DNA from: Proteles cristata cristata
Lineage: Eukaryota; Chordata; Mammalia; Carnivora; Hyaenidae
DNA length: 64,000 nt
Direction of reading: 5' to 3'
Assembly (NCBI GenBank): GCA_017311185.1
Contig: JAESUZ010004520.1
Coordinates: 62,001 to 126,000 of the forward strand
The notes under the pieces are model-generated. The model saw nothing but the letters and a program-made list of their open reading frames with translations. It searched no databases and was not told the origin of the DNA. Made by a program: the position numbers and the translations under genes. Positions 47,248-57,990 of this stretch are shown in pieces; positions within the stretch are counted from its first letter, which is position 1; each line of letters opens with the position of its first letter.

Positions 47248-47474
47248 GGGGCATCCGGGTGGCTCAGTCAATTAAGCATCTGACTTCTGCTCAGGTCATG
47301 ATCTCACCATTTCTGAGTCCAAGCCCCATGTTGGATTCTGTGCTGACAGCCCTGAGCCTACTTTGGATTCTGTGTCTCCCTCTCCCTCTCTGCTCCTCCC
47401 CTGCTCATGTTCTGTCTGTCTGTCTCTCTCTTAAAAGTAAAGAAACATTAAACAAAATAAAATATTTTTTAAAA
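47248..47474 (+). mobile_element. Felid tRNA-Lys SINE, diverged
   Basis: 'GGGGCATCCGGGTGGCTCAG', tail with (TGTC)n. Probable TSD around 'ACATTTATATT' (about 47237) and 'ACATTTATCTT' (about 47478). A 179-codon frame across it is SINE plus chance sequence. Confidence 0.93.
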
Positions 47475-47489
47475 ATTACATTTATCTTT

Positions 47490-49129
47490 TGCATAAAACA
47501 AAGCAATTGTTTCCTACTTGATTTCCTGATTCCCCTCTTGCCCACCTCTTTACAATTTGTCCTCATCACAGCAGACTTACCTTTAAAAAACAAAAATTGT
47601 GCCTCTGTACAAAACAAATATAATAATAATAATAATTCTAAGAATAATTGTCACCTTCCAACCTCTGCACACTCTTTCTCTTACATATACTATACTACCA
47701 TACACAGATTCAATGTGATTTTTTATTCTTTTTCTAATTTCATGAACATACATAGTTTCTATCTTAAATCCTTTGAACAAGCTGTACTCTTTACCTGAAA
47801 AGTCCTTTAACTTGATCTTTATAGGCTGACTCCTTACTGTTGTGACCATAGCTATCATGTTTCCTCTACCTGGTCAGTCCATTTAAAATAAAATCTTGAT
47901 ACCTAGGCTATTTAATATTTGACATAATACTTACAATAATCTGATATTACTGATATGCACAATGTCCAATTCCATATAAACTTAGAAACCAGGACCCTGT
48001 TCTTAGCTGTATCCTGGCGCCTAAAATATTGCCCACCGTGTGTAACTCTTTTTAAAATTGTGAAATGTCGAATGACTGATGAATTGCAATGAAGGGCATA
48101 ACGAGACCAATGATTGAATTAGAACTGGAATCCTCATCCTAGAGAAGGCAGGAAAAAGAGTCAAACCAAGATAAAATATTAGAATAGGGAAACCAAGAAG
48201 CTATTTTCTCTGCAAAGACAGATACCAAAGTGAAAAACTTATTCATAATATTCTTCTTTTGGAAATTGTCTCAGATTGGAATATAATAATTACAAGGTTT
48301 TCACATATTTTGAGTAGCTGTATTGGCATAGAACCTTTACACCTATACTTTCTATTATCATACTATCCCATGTTGCTTGTATTAGATTCTTGTATTGTCC
48401 TTTCGCCTTTTGTTCAAATCTTAATAGGTGTAACGACTACTTACTCATTATTCTAATGAAGTTAGATAGTTAGGAACTATGATGTAGGTTATTATCTAAA
48501 TACTCTAATGAAACTCCTTTGCACATGTAGTAATGAAAAATAGTAGATAGCAAACACTATGTACTTTCTTTTCATTAGGAAAACTACAGCCTATTCAAGT
48601 AATGTAACTTTATTTATAGCTTCTATTGCCACTATTTAATTTATTCTAAGAATTGCTAATAAGCCAATATTAAAACAATAGAGGAATAAATGTTTTAAGA
48701 TAAGTAGCATTCTAACTATGATTCAAAATTATAATTCAGTGTTCATAGACTAGTTCCCTCCAGGGGGGAAAAAAAGGTTTGTGTTGTGTTATGATATTAC
48801 AATGTAAATCATATTAAATCTGTGGTTTAGAATTATGTTCTAATGAATAACTTGTGATAGAAGGCAATCAAACAATTCAAGAAAATGCTTAGCATCAGTT
48901 ATAAAAGTGTAGTAAATATAATAATTATCAAATACATCTAAATGAATGTGATATTTTATCTAGGACTACATTTGAGGACATGGTAGTACTATGAATCATA
49001 ATGATATAGTTGTAAATTACTGTGTTTTAATTTCTTTCTTTCTCTTTTTTTACTTTTTGCTAGTAATTGTTTTGTGTTCCCATATTAATGATATTTAGTA
49101 AATTTTTTGCATTTTATGCTGTTTAAAGT
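47490..49129. other. Unique AT-rich sequence
   Basis: Short (AAT)n tract at about 47619-47637. No gene or interspersed repeat recognised. Confidence 0.4.
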
Positions 49130-49147
49130 TATAATATACTGTCCTCA

Positions 49148-49331
49148 GGCACCTGGGTGGCTCAGTTGGTTACGTGTCTGACTTCAGCTCAGGTCATGAT
49201 CTCACGGTCAGTGAGTCTGAGCCCCACATCGGTTTCTGTCCTGACAGCTCAGAGCCTAGAGCCTCTCTCTCAGCTCCTCCCCCTCTCATGCTCTGTCTCT
49301 CAAAAATGAATGAATGTTAATTTTTTTAAAT
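49148..49331 (+). mobile_element. Felid tRNA-Lys SINE, tail internally shortened
   Basis: Head 'GCACCTGGGTGGCTCAGTTG'. The tail lacks part of the usual 'GATTCTGTGTCTCCC' region. A weak TSD is possible around 49130-49147 and 49332-49348. Confidence 0.92.
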
Positions 49332-49561
49332 TATAAGACAGTGTCCTTTCAATAAATACACAAAAGCTCATATTTTAAGTTCCAACTACTTGATGGTATA
49401 GCTCACATTTTACATTTATAAAGCATTGAATTTCAATATAACTACTTTATGGAATAAATCAATCTTTAAGAACTATGATATGGATCATCATCCAAGTACT
49501 CTTCTTTCTTAGAATCAAATGATCAGCCTTGGCAAAAAATTATGTTTGAATCCACTTAGAA
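49332..49561. other. Unique sequence
   Basis: Nothing recognised. Confidence 0.35.
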
Positions 49562-49620
49562 ATATGGTATGTATGTACAGTATGGTATGGCATGGTATGG
49601 TACAGAATGGTGTGGTATAT
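49562..49620. repeat. Imperfect (TATGG)n pentamer tract
   Basis: About ten units of TATGG and variants (TATGG, CATGG, GAATGG, TGTGG) over 59 bases. Confidence 0.85.
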
Positions 49621-49799
49621 GTGTGATTGCCTTATATACTTAAAAGATCCCAACAGATTGAGTAAAACTCTCAACCCAGATCTCAATTAATGGTATATAG
49701 AATAACAACTGTAGAAGGCTAGAGGAATCCCTTTACATCTGTGTCATGTTACTGAACTCTATCTCAGCTAATACTCAATCTGTTCCCTGAACTGGTTGA

Positions 49800-49943
49800 A
49801 AGCTGAAACCCTGGATTAGACTTCTTTGGTTCAAATCTCTGATTTGCCACTTAATAGCTGTTTGAACCTTGGTAGTTTACTTAATTTCTCTGCATTTCAA
49901 CTTTCTTATGTATAAGGAGGAGATAACAGTGGTATCTAAGCAT
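49800..49943 (+). mobile_element. MIR SINE, forward
   Basis: 'GCCACTTAATAGCTGTTTGA' followed by decayed 'CTTAATTTCTCTGCATTTCA', the MIR core order. Confidence 0.8.
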
Positions 49944-50055
49944 TATGATTTGAATAATTGTGTCCCCCTCAAAATTCTTGTATTGAAACCTTAGCCCCAA
50001 AAGATAATGGTCTTTGGGAAGCCTTTGGGAAGTGGTTAGATTATATGGATACCCA
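49944..50055 (+). mobile_element. MaLR-type LTR fragment
   Basis: 'AATTGTGTCCCCCTCAAAAT', then decayed 'GTATTGAAACCTTAGCCCC' and 'GGTCTTTGGGAAGCCTTTGG', matching the first third of an MST/MLT1-class LTR. Only a fragment; no coding part nearby. Confidence 0.7.
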
Positions 50056-50344
50056 GGTTCTTCCATAATCTTATTGGAGATTTAATATCATAAAACCTCA
50101 CAAAGAGAATATTTCACAAGGAATGAAATAATTATCCTATAATTTTTCTCCATATAGAACTATTTCTTATATTTAGAAGGGGCAGATATGATAGGAGTAG
50201 GAAATTACCATTTATAAAGTTTTTAGAAAGCATATACAGTTGAGGGTTAGATCTAGATACATTGTTATTTCCATAATACTTCTTGAGCAATAAGTCATTC
50301 AACTTTTCTAACACTGTCAGCTAAAAAAATCCATCTTTATTTAA
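50056..50344. other. Unique sequence
   Basis: Nothing recognised. Confidence 0.35.
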
Positions 50345-51007
50345 TTTTTCTGATCATGATAAGTATAATCTTCAGTCCCCATCATCTATGTCACCCATCC
50401 TTCCATCCACCTCTCCTTTGGTAATCATCAGTTTGTCCTCTCGAGTTAAGAGTCTGTCTCTTTGCTTGTTTCTTTCTTCCCCAGTCTCTTTTCCTCTCCT
50501 TTGCTTGTTTTTGTTTCTTGAATTCCATATGAGTGAACTCATATGATTTTGGTCTTTATCTGACTGACTTGCTCTGTAACTCTATCCATCTTTTCGCAAA
50601 TGGGAAGATTTTATTCATTTTTGTGGATGAATTATATTCTACTGTGTATATATACCATATCTTCTCTTTCCATTCATCATTTGATGGAAACTTGGGCTGC
50701 TTCCATAGTTTGGCTAATTATAAATAATACTGCAGTAAACGTAAGGATGTATGTATCCATTTGAATTACTGTTTCTATAATTTGGGGGTAAATACCCAGT
50801 AGTGTACGTAGTGAATCATAGGATAGTTCTTTTTAAAATTTTTGAGAAATCTCCATACTGTTTTCTGCAGTAGCTGTGTCAGTTTGCATTCCCACTAACA
50901 GTGCACCAGAATTCATTTTTCTTCACGTCCTTGACAACAACTGTTGTTTCTTGTGTTTTTAATTTTAGCCATTGTGACAGGTGTAAAGTGATAGCTCATT
51001 GTAGCTT

Positions 51008-51430
51008 TTGTAAAGTTTATTTATTTTGAGAGGGTGCACATGCACACACAAGTGAGGGAAGGTCAGACAGAGGGAGAGAGAATCCATATTCAGCATGGAG
51101 CCTGATGCGAGGCTCTGTCTTATGACCACGAGATCATGACCTGAGCTGAAATCAAGAGTCAGACTCTTTGGGGCGCCTGGGTGGCTTAGTCGTTAAGCGT
51201 CCGACTTCCAGTTAGGTCATGATCTCGGGTTCATGGGTTCGAGCCCCACGTCAAGCTCTGTGCTGACTGCCAGCTCAGAGCCTGGAGCCTATTTCAGACT
51301 CTGTATCTCCCTCTCTCTCTGACCCTCTCCTGCTCACGCTGTCTCTCTCTCTCTCTCCTAGAAATAAATAAAAATATTAAAAAAAAAAAAAGAGTCAGAC
51401 TCTTAACTGACTGAGCCACTCAGGCAACCT
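51008..51430 (-). mobile_element. Older SINE, reverse, itself interrupted
   Basis: Outer SINE: tail and body 51008-51168, resuming at 51405 and ending 'CTGAGCCACTCAGGCAACC'. The younger SINE at 51169-51389 splits it within the tRNA-like head. Confidence 0.9.
51169..51389 (+). mobile_element. Young felid SINE nested in a SINE in an L1
   Basis: Young type ('CTTAGTCGTTAAGCGTCCG', 'GCTGACTGCCAGCTCAG', 'CTCCTAGAAATAAATAAAA'). Perfect 15-bp TSD 'AAGAGTCAGACTCTT' at 51154-51168 and 51390-51404, both made from the outer SINE. Confidence 0.97.
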
Positions 51431-52200
51431 ATCTCATTATAGTTTTAATTTGCATTTCCCTGATGATGAGTGATGCTGAGTATCTTTTCATGTGTCTCTT
51501 GGCCATCTGGTCTTCTTTGAAGAAATGTCTATTCATGTCTTCTGCCCATTTTTAATTGGATTACTTTTTGGGTGTTGAGTTGTATCATTTCTTTATATAT
51601 ATTATATATATTTCTTTATATTATATATTATATATATACATTATATATATATAATTTGCAAATATCTTTCCCCATTCCATAGGTTGTCTTTTAGTTTTGT
51701 TGATTGTTTCCTTTGTGGTGCAGAAGGCTTTTATTTTTATTTAATCCCAATAGTTTATTTTTGCTTTTTGTCCTTGCTTCAGGAGGCAAAATATTGCTCA
51801 CTAGCAAAAATATTGCTACTGCCAATGTCAGAGAAATTACTGCCTGTGCTTTCTTCAAGGATTTTAATGTTTTTAGGTCTCACATTTAAGTTTTTAATCC
51901 ATTTTGAATTTATAATTTTTGTATATGGTGAATGAAAGTGGTCCAGTATAAATCTTGTGCATTTTTTAATCTAATTTTCCCAGCACCACTTATTGAAGAG
52001 ACTTTTTCCCATTGTATATCCATTCCTCCATTGTCAAAGATTAATTGACCATATAATTGTGGGCTAATTTATAGGGTTTTAATTATATTCCATTGATTTG
52101 TGTGTCTGTTCTTATGACAGTCCTATACTGTTTGAATTACTACTGCTTTGTAATATAACTTGAAGTCTAGAACTGTGAATTTTGTGTTTTAATTCTGTCT

Positions 52201-52489
52201 TAGTTTATATTAAACTAGGACCTTAGGATCTATATATTGGGTGTGGTAAGGCATTACATTTTGTAATAGTCAAGGCATCAAGTCATTGATTTTTTTTCAG
52301 CTCATTTATTTTCTGGTATGCATAGGAATTAAGAGATTCCAAACTGCATAGAAAATTTCTCAGAGCACAGATCTACAGAGCTCATGTTACTAATGTACAT
52401 TGTGAGGATACATTCATCTAAAGAAGCAATATGGTTATTACTTACATTTATTAAGCAATATGGTTATTACTTACATTATTACATTTATT
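52201..52489. other. Unique sequence
   Basis: Contains a local duplication: 'AGCAATATGGTTATTACTTA' at about 52425 and 52453. Otherwise nothing seen. Confidence 0.4.
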
Positions 52490-52850
52490 CACTTATTCAG
52501 CATTAGGTTTTGAGCATCAGTTATGTCCTAGGCACTATCAAGCATATTGCAGAAACATCTGATAGCAACAGTAATCAAAACAAACTCCCTGTCTTCGTGG
52601 AAGAGAGAGATAAGTACATAAGCAGATGCGTAAATTAGATTGTTTTGGAATGTGATGAGTGGTATGAAAGATATCAGAGAAGGTGACTGGAAAAGGAAAG
52701 AAAGAAAGGAGAATCATTTTCAATTAGCTCAGACTTCGTTGAAGAGATGACATTTGAACTGAGAACTGATTAATGAGATAGGTGTAGTTGGATGATCTGG
52801 GGAAGAGTGCTTCAGGCAAAGGGAATATTTAGTCATGCTAGTGAAATAAA
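52490..52850 (+). repeat. Old mammalian interspersed repeat
   Basis: Order of blocks 'ATTCACTTATTCAGC', 'GTCCTAGGCACTATCAAGCA', 'AACTCCCTGTCTTCGTGGAA', 'GACATTTGAACTGAGAACTG', 'GGGGAAGAGTGCTTCAGGCA' fits a widespread mammalian repeat. Family not named with confidence. A second, more decayed copy is at 62310-62600. Confidence 0.55.
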
Positions 52851-53453
52851 AATGAAGTTATCTTGATAAAAGGAGCATGAAGATGCTCTTTGTTCACCAT
52901 AGGTGGAACAAAGTGGGGGAATAAAATGTTAACAGGAGATGAAATTAGCAGAGTAGAGGGAATGGTATTTTGAAGTCTCTTGAGCTGTGTTAAGGTTTTG
53001 CATTGATTTCTAATCATAAGAATATCTTAATTTTCTGGAATCTCAGAGATACATAGAGATGACAGGTGATAGATAGAGAGAGAGAGAGAGATAATTCAAC
53101 TTTAATTAGGTAGCATGGAACAAAACTTTTCAAAAACCTTTCACAGTCATTAATCATGGCAATAAGCAACGACCAGTGAACTGTGGTTCCTTCATATCTT
53201 TAAAATGTGCCATGTATTCTGGCAATTACTTCTCTACCTTGACAAATTCAGCACCAAATGCTTCACTGTTTGTGTTACATATTAATAAGATAAAACATGT
53301 GGACAAGTTTTTCTCCTGGATTCTTGTCTCTAGTATTTTTCAGTGTGGAATAGTGTTAAGTAAAAAGAATAACCTGAAAATCTACAGTAGAAACCAACAA
53401 TACCCACTACACCATGCTCATGAGCTGGTTAGTGTATTCAAAGACTTTAACCT
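52851..53453. other. Unique sequence
   Basis: Short (GA)n at about 53075-53091. A 159-codon frame at 53176-53655 runs into the SINE tail at 53469 and has no recognisable domain. Confidence 0.4.
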
Positions 53454-53468
53454 AAAAATCCTGGCTCC

Positions 53469-53565
53469 CTATTTCAGATTCTGTGTCTCCCTCTCTCTCT
53501 GCCCCTACCCCACTCATGCTCTGTCTCTCTCTGTCTCAAAAATAAATAAACTACAAAAAAAATTT
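53469..53565 (+). mobile_element. 5'-truncated felid SINE (tail half only)
   Basis: Begins 'CTATTTCAGATTCTGTGTCT', so the whole tRNA-like promoter head is absent, then the TC tail and 'CAAAAATAAATAAACTAC'. Perfect 15-bp TSD 'AAAAATCCTGGCTCC' at 53454-53468 and 53566-53580 shows it inserted in this form. Confidence 0.95.
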
Positions 53566-53580
53566 AAAAATCCTGGCTCC

Positions 53581-54679
53581 TTCCCTGTCCAAATGAGGCA
53601 TTTGGTTTTCATAACAGTTATTGGTATGAGGGGTATTGATACTTTTATTCATTAAGTATTTAATATAGTCAAACATAACTAATACAATACCTTTAGAGCA
53701 TCATAACTTTGAAAAAAAACAAATGATAATTTGCATAAAAAGTTATTATAAATTTAGGTTAAGTAGAAAAATATGTGACAAATTACATAATAAAGATATC
53801 TACAAATTCTTTGGGAACATAGAATAAATATCTCCAATATTGAAAGAATTAGAGATTCTAACCCCAGGAATCCAGAAAAGTTGGATATATTTGTTTGTAT
53901 CCCAGTAAGGATGTTGGACCTCTTTCAGAAATAGACACACCCTCCTCCCTCTGGCCTACCTCCCTCCCCCCTGCCACAGTAGGAGCTAAAGCAGTAGACT
54001 GGGCCACTGGCCAAAGAGAACCAAATCTCTTAGTTTGGAATTTCTAAAAATTTAAACAAGTCAAACTAGAAAAGTATAGTCAAGGTGTTTGTTGATATTG
54101 TGTTTGTTTGTTTTTTAAATCTGTATTTCATCAGGTAATTCCATAACAAAGACTAAACTCAAACATTTAGTATATATAAACTGTCTTTCATACAGTGCTT
54201 GCTCAATAAATATTTGAATATATAAGGAAATATATTCTAGTTGTGCTGCTAAGGCCTCCCTGATTGGTACCCTGCCTGTGTTTTGTAACGTCAAATTATC
54301 CTCTTAGTTGTATTGATCAATTCTTGTTCACTGTAATTCTTGCTTACCTGCAAAGTCCTTACCTATATTTTTGGATTTTTTCTTGATACTGATTTCTATT
54401 TGAGATTATTCACAATCACTATTAATGTGTTGGTTTAACTGACAATTAATATTTCTGAGACATACTCCCATTTAAATACCCTTTTTCTATGGCCAACAGG
54501 CAACAAACAGGTCTAGTGAACAGATTTTATGTGTTTCCTTTTTGGTTACTAGATATTTTTGGCTTACTAGATGTTCTGTTTTTGCTAAATTGCTACCATG
54601 CTAAGTTTAATTGATGGTACCATGCAAATATCCTTAAAGTAAAAAGTGTACCTAGGTCCTTTTACTCAAAATGAACACT
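53581..54679. other. Mostly unique sequence
   Basis: About 54185-54230 ('CAGTGCTTGCTCAATAAATA') looks like a short L2 3' end. Nothing else recognised. Confidence 0.4.
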
Positions 54680-54790
54680 TGAAAACATTGTGATTTTGAT
54701 GCTGCTGTTAATTACAATATTTCTTTCAAGCTATTGTTAATTAAACTACACTTGGATTTTATTATTGTCTGTCAAAAATTTAGTTGAGTT
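54680..54790. promoter_or_regulatory. Candidate homeodomain-motif cluster
   Basis: Three TTAATTA/GTTAAT-type cores within about 60 bases (TTAATTACAATA, ATTGTTAATTAAACTAC) in non-repetitive sequence with balanced composition. Such clusters mark some developmental enhancers. Speculative. Confidence 0.2.
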
Positions 54791-54944
54791 TTTGTAGTAT
54801 ATGTAACTCTAGTAGCAAGTAAAGAGTTTAATTCTATACTTACTATTTTCTCTGCCATTTATATAAAAATGTTTCACCTGAGTATTTTTATGGCAACCCT
54901 AATTATAGCATTTAATAACCATAACAGTCTTCTGTATATTAATA

Positions 54945-55080
54945 TTCACTCATAGATTGGAAGCATCTTAATGGTCCTCATCATTTGTCCATTCTAGTTG
55001 TGCCAATACAGAGCATTATGTTTTTCTGGAACATAAAATGTGCTCAGTAAATGTAATTGAAGACATGGATGAATGAGAAA
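54945..55080 (+). mobile_element. L2 3' end, forward
   Basis: 'ATTGGAAGCATCTTAATGG', decayed middle, 'AAATGTGCTCAGTAAATGTA', 'GACATGGATGAATGAGAA', in the order of an L2 3' terminus. Confidence 0.7.
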
Positions 55081-55127
55081 ACCATGTGAAAACTTATATC
55101 AACATTAAGAGTAAGGTTCCTTGGCAT

Positions 55128-55350
55128 TCTTTTCTTTTTAACGTTTATTCACTTTTGAGAGAGAGAGACAGGCCAACAGAGTGTGAGCAGGGGAGAGGCA
55201 GAGAGAGAGGGAGACACAGAATCTGAAGCAGACTCCAGGTTCTGAGCTGTCAGCACAGAGCCTGACATAGGGCTCAAACTCACAAGCCCCAAGATCATGA
55301 CCTGAGCTGAAGTTGGATGCCCAACTGAATGAGCCATACCCAGATGCTCC
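55128..55350 (-). mobile_element. Felid tRNA-Lys SINE, reverse
   Basis: (GA) block, 'AGGGCTCAAACTCACAAGCC', decayed head. TSD around 'AAGGTTCCTTGGCATT' (about 55113-55128) and 'AAGGATACATGGCATT' (about 55351-55366). Confidence 0.93.
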
Positions 55351-55365
55351 AAGGATACATGGCAT

Positions 55366-55885
55366 TTGTTTTTAAAAATAAATAATTTTTTTTCAGAACT
55401 TCAAGGACAATAACTTTAATCCTTTCTAAAAACAAGGTAAAGTATTGCTTTCTAATCTTTAATAAATACTGACATTTTCAACTATTCATTTTATGTATTT
55501 GTCAAGACAGAGACATTTTTGTCCATGACTTTGTCCATGACTTCACATTTTAATTCTCTTAGGATTTTCTGATAAATACAATCTGGTTCTCTTGATTTAC
55601 TCTAATTCCTCATCTGGCTCATAATTTATTGCTTTGAGAATTTTGACTTTCAGATTTTTTCTTAAAACACCTTTAGCATAATGATTTCCCTTTGTCATAT
55701 TACGCTACTATAAAAGGCATGTATACAATAAATTCTGTAGCCTTAATTCTCACCATTTTTCTTTGATGCATTAGGGCATAAATGAAATAACATAGTACTA
55801 CTTCCAGCATATGGTTATTTTTTATGAATTGCTTTTAAATAATTTCTAAGCATTTATTTTTTTATTCTTGGTATTTATTTTTTCT
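55366..55885. other. Unique AT-rich sequence
   Basis: Nothing recognised. Confidence 0.4.
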
Positions 55886-56276
55886 TTTCTTCCAAGTTTT
55901 TATTTAAATTCCAGTTAGGTAACAAAAAGTGTAATATTAATTTCAGGTACAGAATTTAGTGATTCAGGACTTCCATACAACACCTTGTGCTCATTACAAG
56001 TGTCATCCTTACCTTAGTCCTCATCACTTATTTCACCCAGCCCCCAGCCCACCCCCACTCTGGTAACCATCAATTCTCTGTCATTAAGAATCTGTTTCTT
56101 GGTTTTCCTCTTTTCATTACCCCCATGTTCTTTTGTTTCTTAAATTTCACATATGATGAAATCATATGGTATTTGTCTTCCTCTCACTGACTTATTCCAC
56201 TTAGCATGTCTAGCTCCATCCATGTCATTGAAAATAGAAAAATTTCTTTTTTTTAATGGCTAATATTCTATTGTGT

Positions 56277-56317
<41 letters not shown>

Positions 56318-57990
56318 CATCTTCTTTATACACTTGCCAGTCGATGGGCTGACATAATTTGCTGTTATGGATATTACTACTATAAACATTGGGATGCATG
56401 TATCCTTTCAAATTAGTATTTTCATTATTTTTGGGGTAAATACCAAGTAGTGCAATTGCCAGACCCAAAATAGTTCAATTTTTAACTTTTTGGGGAAACT
56501 CCACAGTGGCTGCACAAGTTTGCATTCTCACCAGCAGTGCAAGACCATTCCCTTTTCTCCTCTTTGTGGGCACCTATTATTTGTTATATTGTTGATTTTA
56601 GCCATTATGACAGATGTGAAGTGATATCTCATTGTAGTGTTGATTTGTATTTCCCTGATGATGAGTGCTGTTGAGCATCTTTTCATGTGTCTATTGGCCA
56701 TCTGTATGTCTTCTTTGGAAAAATGTCTATTCATGTCTTTTGTCCATTTTTTAATTGGATTATTTTTTGAGTGTTGAGTTTGATAAGTTCTTTATAGATT
56801 TTTGATACTAACCTGATATGTCATTTGCAAATATCTTCTCCCATTCCATTCCAGAAGTTGACTTTTAGCTTTGTTGACTGTTTCCTTTGCTGTGCAGGAG
56901 CTTTTCATTTTGATGAAATCTCAGTAGTTTATTTTTGCTTTTGTTTCCCTTACCTCAGGAGACCTATCTATAAGAAGTTACTACAGCTAATGTCAAAAGA
57001 GGTTACTGCTTGTGCTCTACTCTAGGATTTTAATGGTTTCAAGTCTCACATTTAGGTCTCTAATACATTTTGAATTTATTTTTGTGTATAGTATAAGAAA
57101 TTGGTCTAGTTTTGTTTTATTGCATGTTCTGTCCAGATTTTCAAACATCATTGTTGAAGAGACTGCATTTTTTCCTGGTTTGTTGAAAATTAATTGACCA
57201 TATAGGTGTGGGTTCATTTCTGAGTTTGCTCTTCTGTTCTTTTGTTCTGTATGGCTATTTTTGTGCCTGTACAATACTCTCTTGATGACTACAAGTTTGT
57301 GATATGTCTTGAAATCTGGAATTGTGATGCCTCCAGCTTTGCTTTCCTTACTCAAGTTTGCTTTGGCTGTTTGAGGTCTTTTGTGTTTCCATACAAATTT
57401 TAGGATTGTTTGTTCTAACTCTGTGAAAAATGTTGTTGGTATTTTGATAGGGATTGCATTAAATGTGCAGAATGTTTTGAGTAATATAGACATTTTAACA
57501 ACATTTGTTCTTTCAGTCCATAAGCATGGAATGTTTTCCCCTTTTTTGTGTGTCATCTTCAATCTCTTTCATCAGCTTTTTGTAGTTTGTAGAGTACAGA
57601 TCTTTAACCTCTTTGGTTAGGGTTATTCCTAAACATATTATGGCTTTAGGTGCATTTGTAAATGGGATTCATTACTTGGTTTCTCTTTTTGATGCTTCAT
57701 TTTAGGTATATAGAAAGGCAACAGATTTTTGTACATTGAGTTTGTATCCTGCAATTTTACTGAATTTGTGTGTCAGTTCTAGCAATATTTTGGTACAGTT
57801 TCTTTTGGGGTGGGGAGTTTCTACATAGGGTATCATGTCATCTGCAGAGTGAATGTTTGACTTCTTCCTTGCTAATTTGGATGTCTTTAATTTCTTTGTG
57901 TTGTGTGGTTGCTGTGGCTAGGACTTTCAATACTGTGTGAAATAACAGTGGGAAAGTGGATATCCCTGTCTTGTTCCATTCTAATTAATA
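55886..57990 (-). mobile_element. 5'-truncated L1, reverse, ORF2 C-terminal half
   Basis: The 3' end begins 'TTTTTATTTAAATTCCAGTT' (about 55897). 3'UTR to about 56450, then ORF2 C-terminal sequence to about 57990. The longest open frame in the window, 57017-57562 reverse (181 codons), is ORF2: it contains IPIKIPTTFFTELEQTILKFVWKHKRP and [20 protein letters not shown], typical of the region after RT. It lacks the endonuclease and RT, so it is inactive. Confidence 0.9.
56280..56316. repeat. (CA)18 microsatellite inside L1 3'UTR
   Basis: Uninterrupted CA run; probably polymorphic. Confidence 0.96.

Larger units (their letters stand above)
50345..52200 (-). mobile_element. 5'-truncated L1, reverse, broken by nested SINEs
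   Basis: Reverse-strand L1: 3'UTR at about 50345-50900, then the ORF2 C-terminal region to about 52200. AT-rich (TATA)n expansion at 51594-51655. The SINE nest at 51008-51430 splits it. Frames broken. Confidence 0.87.

Noticed and set aside
47259..47798. 179-codon forward frame as a gene
   Set aside because: The first third is SINE sequence read through; the rest is low-complexity and without a domain.
49562..49620. Short tandem units as a CRISPR array
   Set aside because: Five-base units without spacers, in mammalian DNA; a simple repeat.
53176..53655. 159-codon forward frame as a gene
   Set aside because: It runs through the truncated SINE at 53469-53565; no recognisable domain or conserved start.
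57017..57562. 181-codon reverse open frame, the longest in the window, as a gene
   Set aside because: It is the C-terminal part of L1 ORF2 in a 5'-truncated L1; no endonuclease or RT domain.
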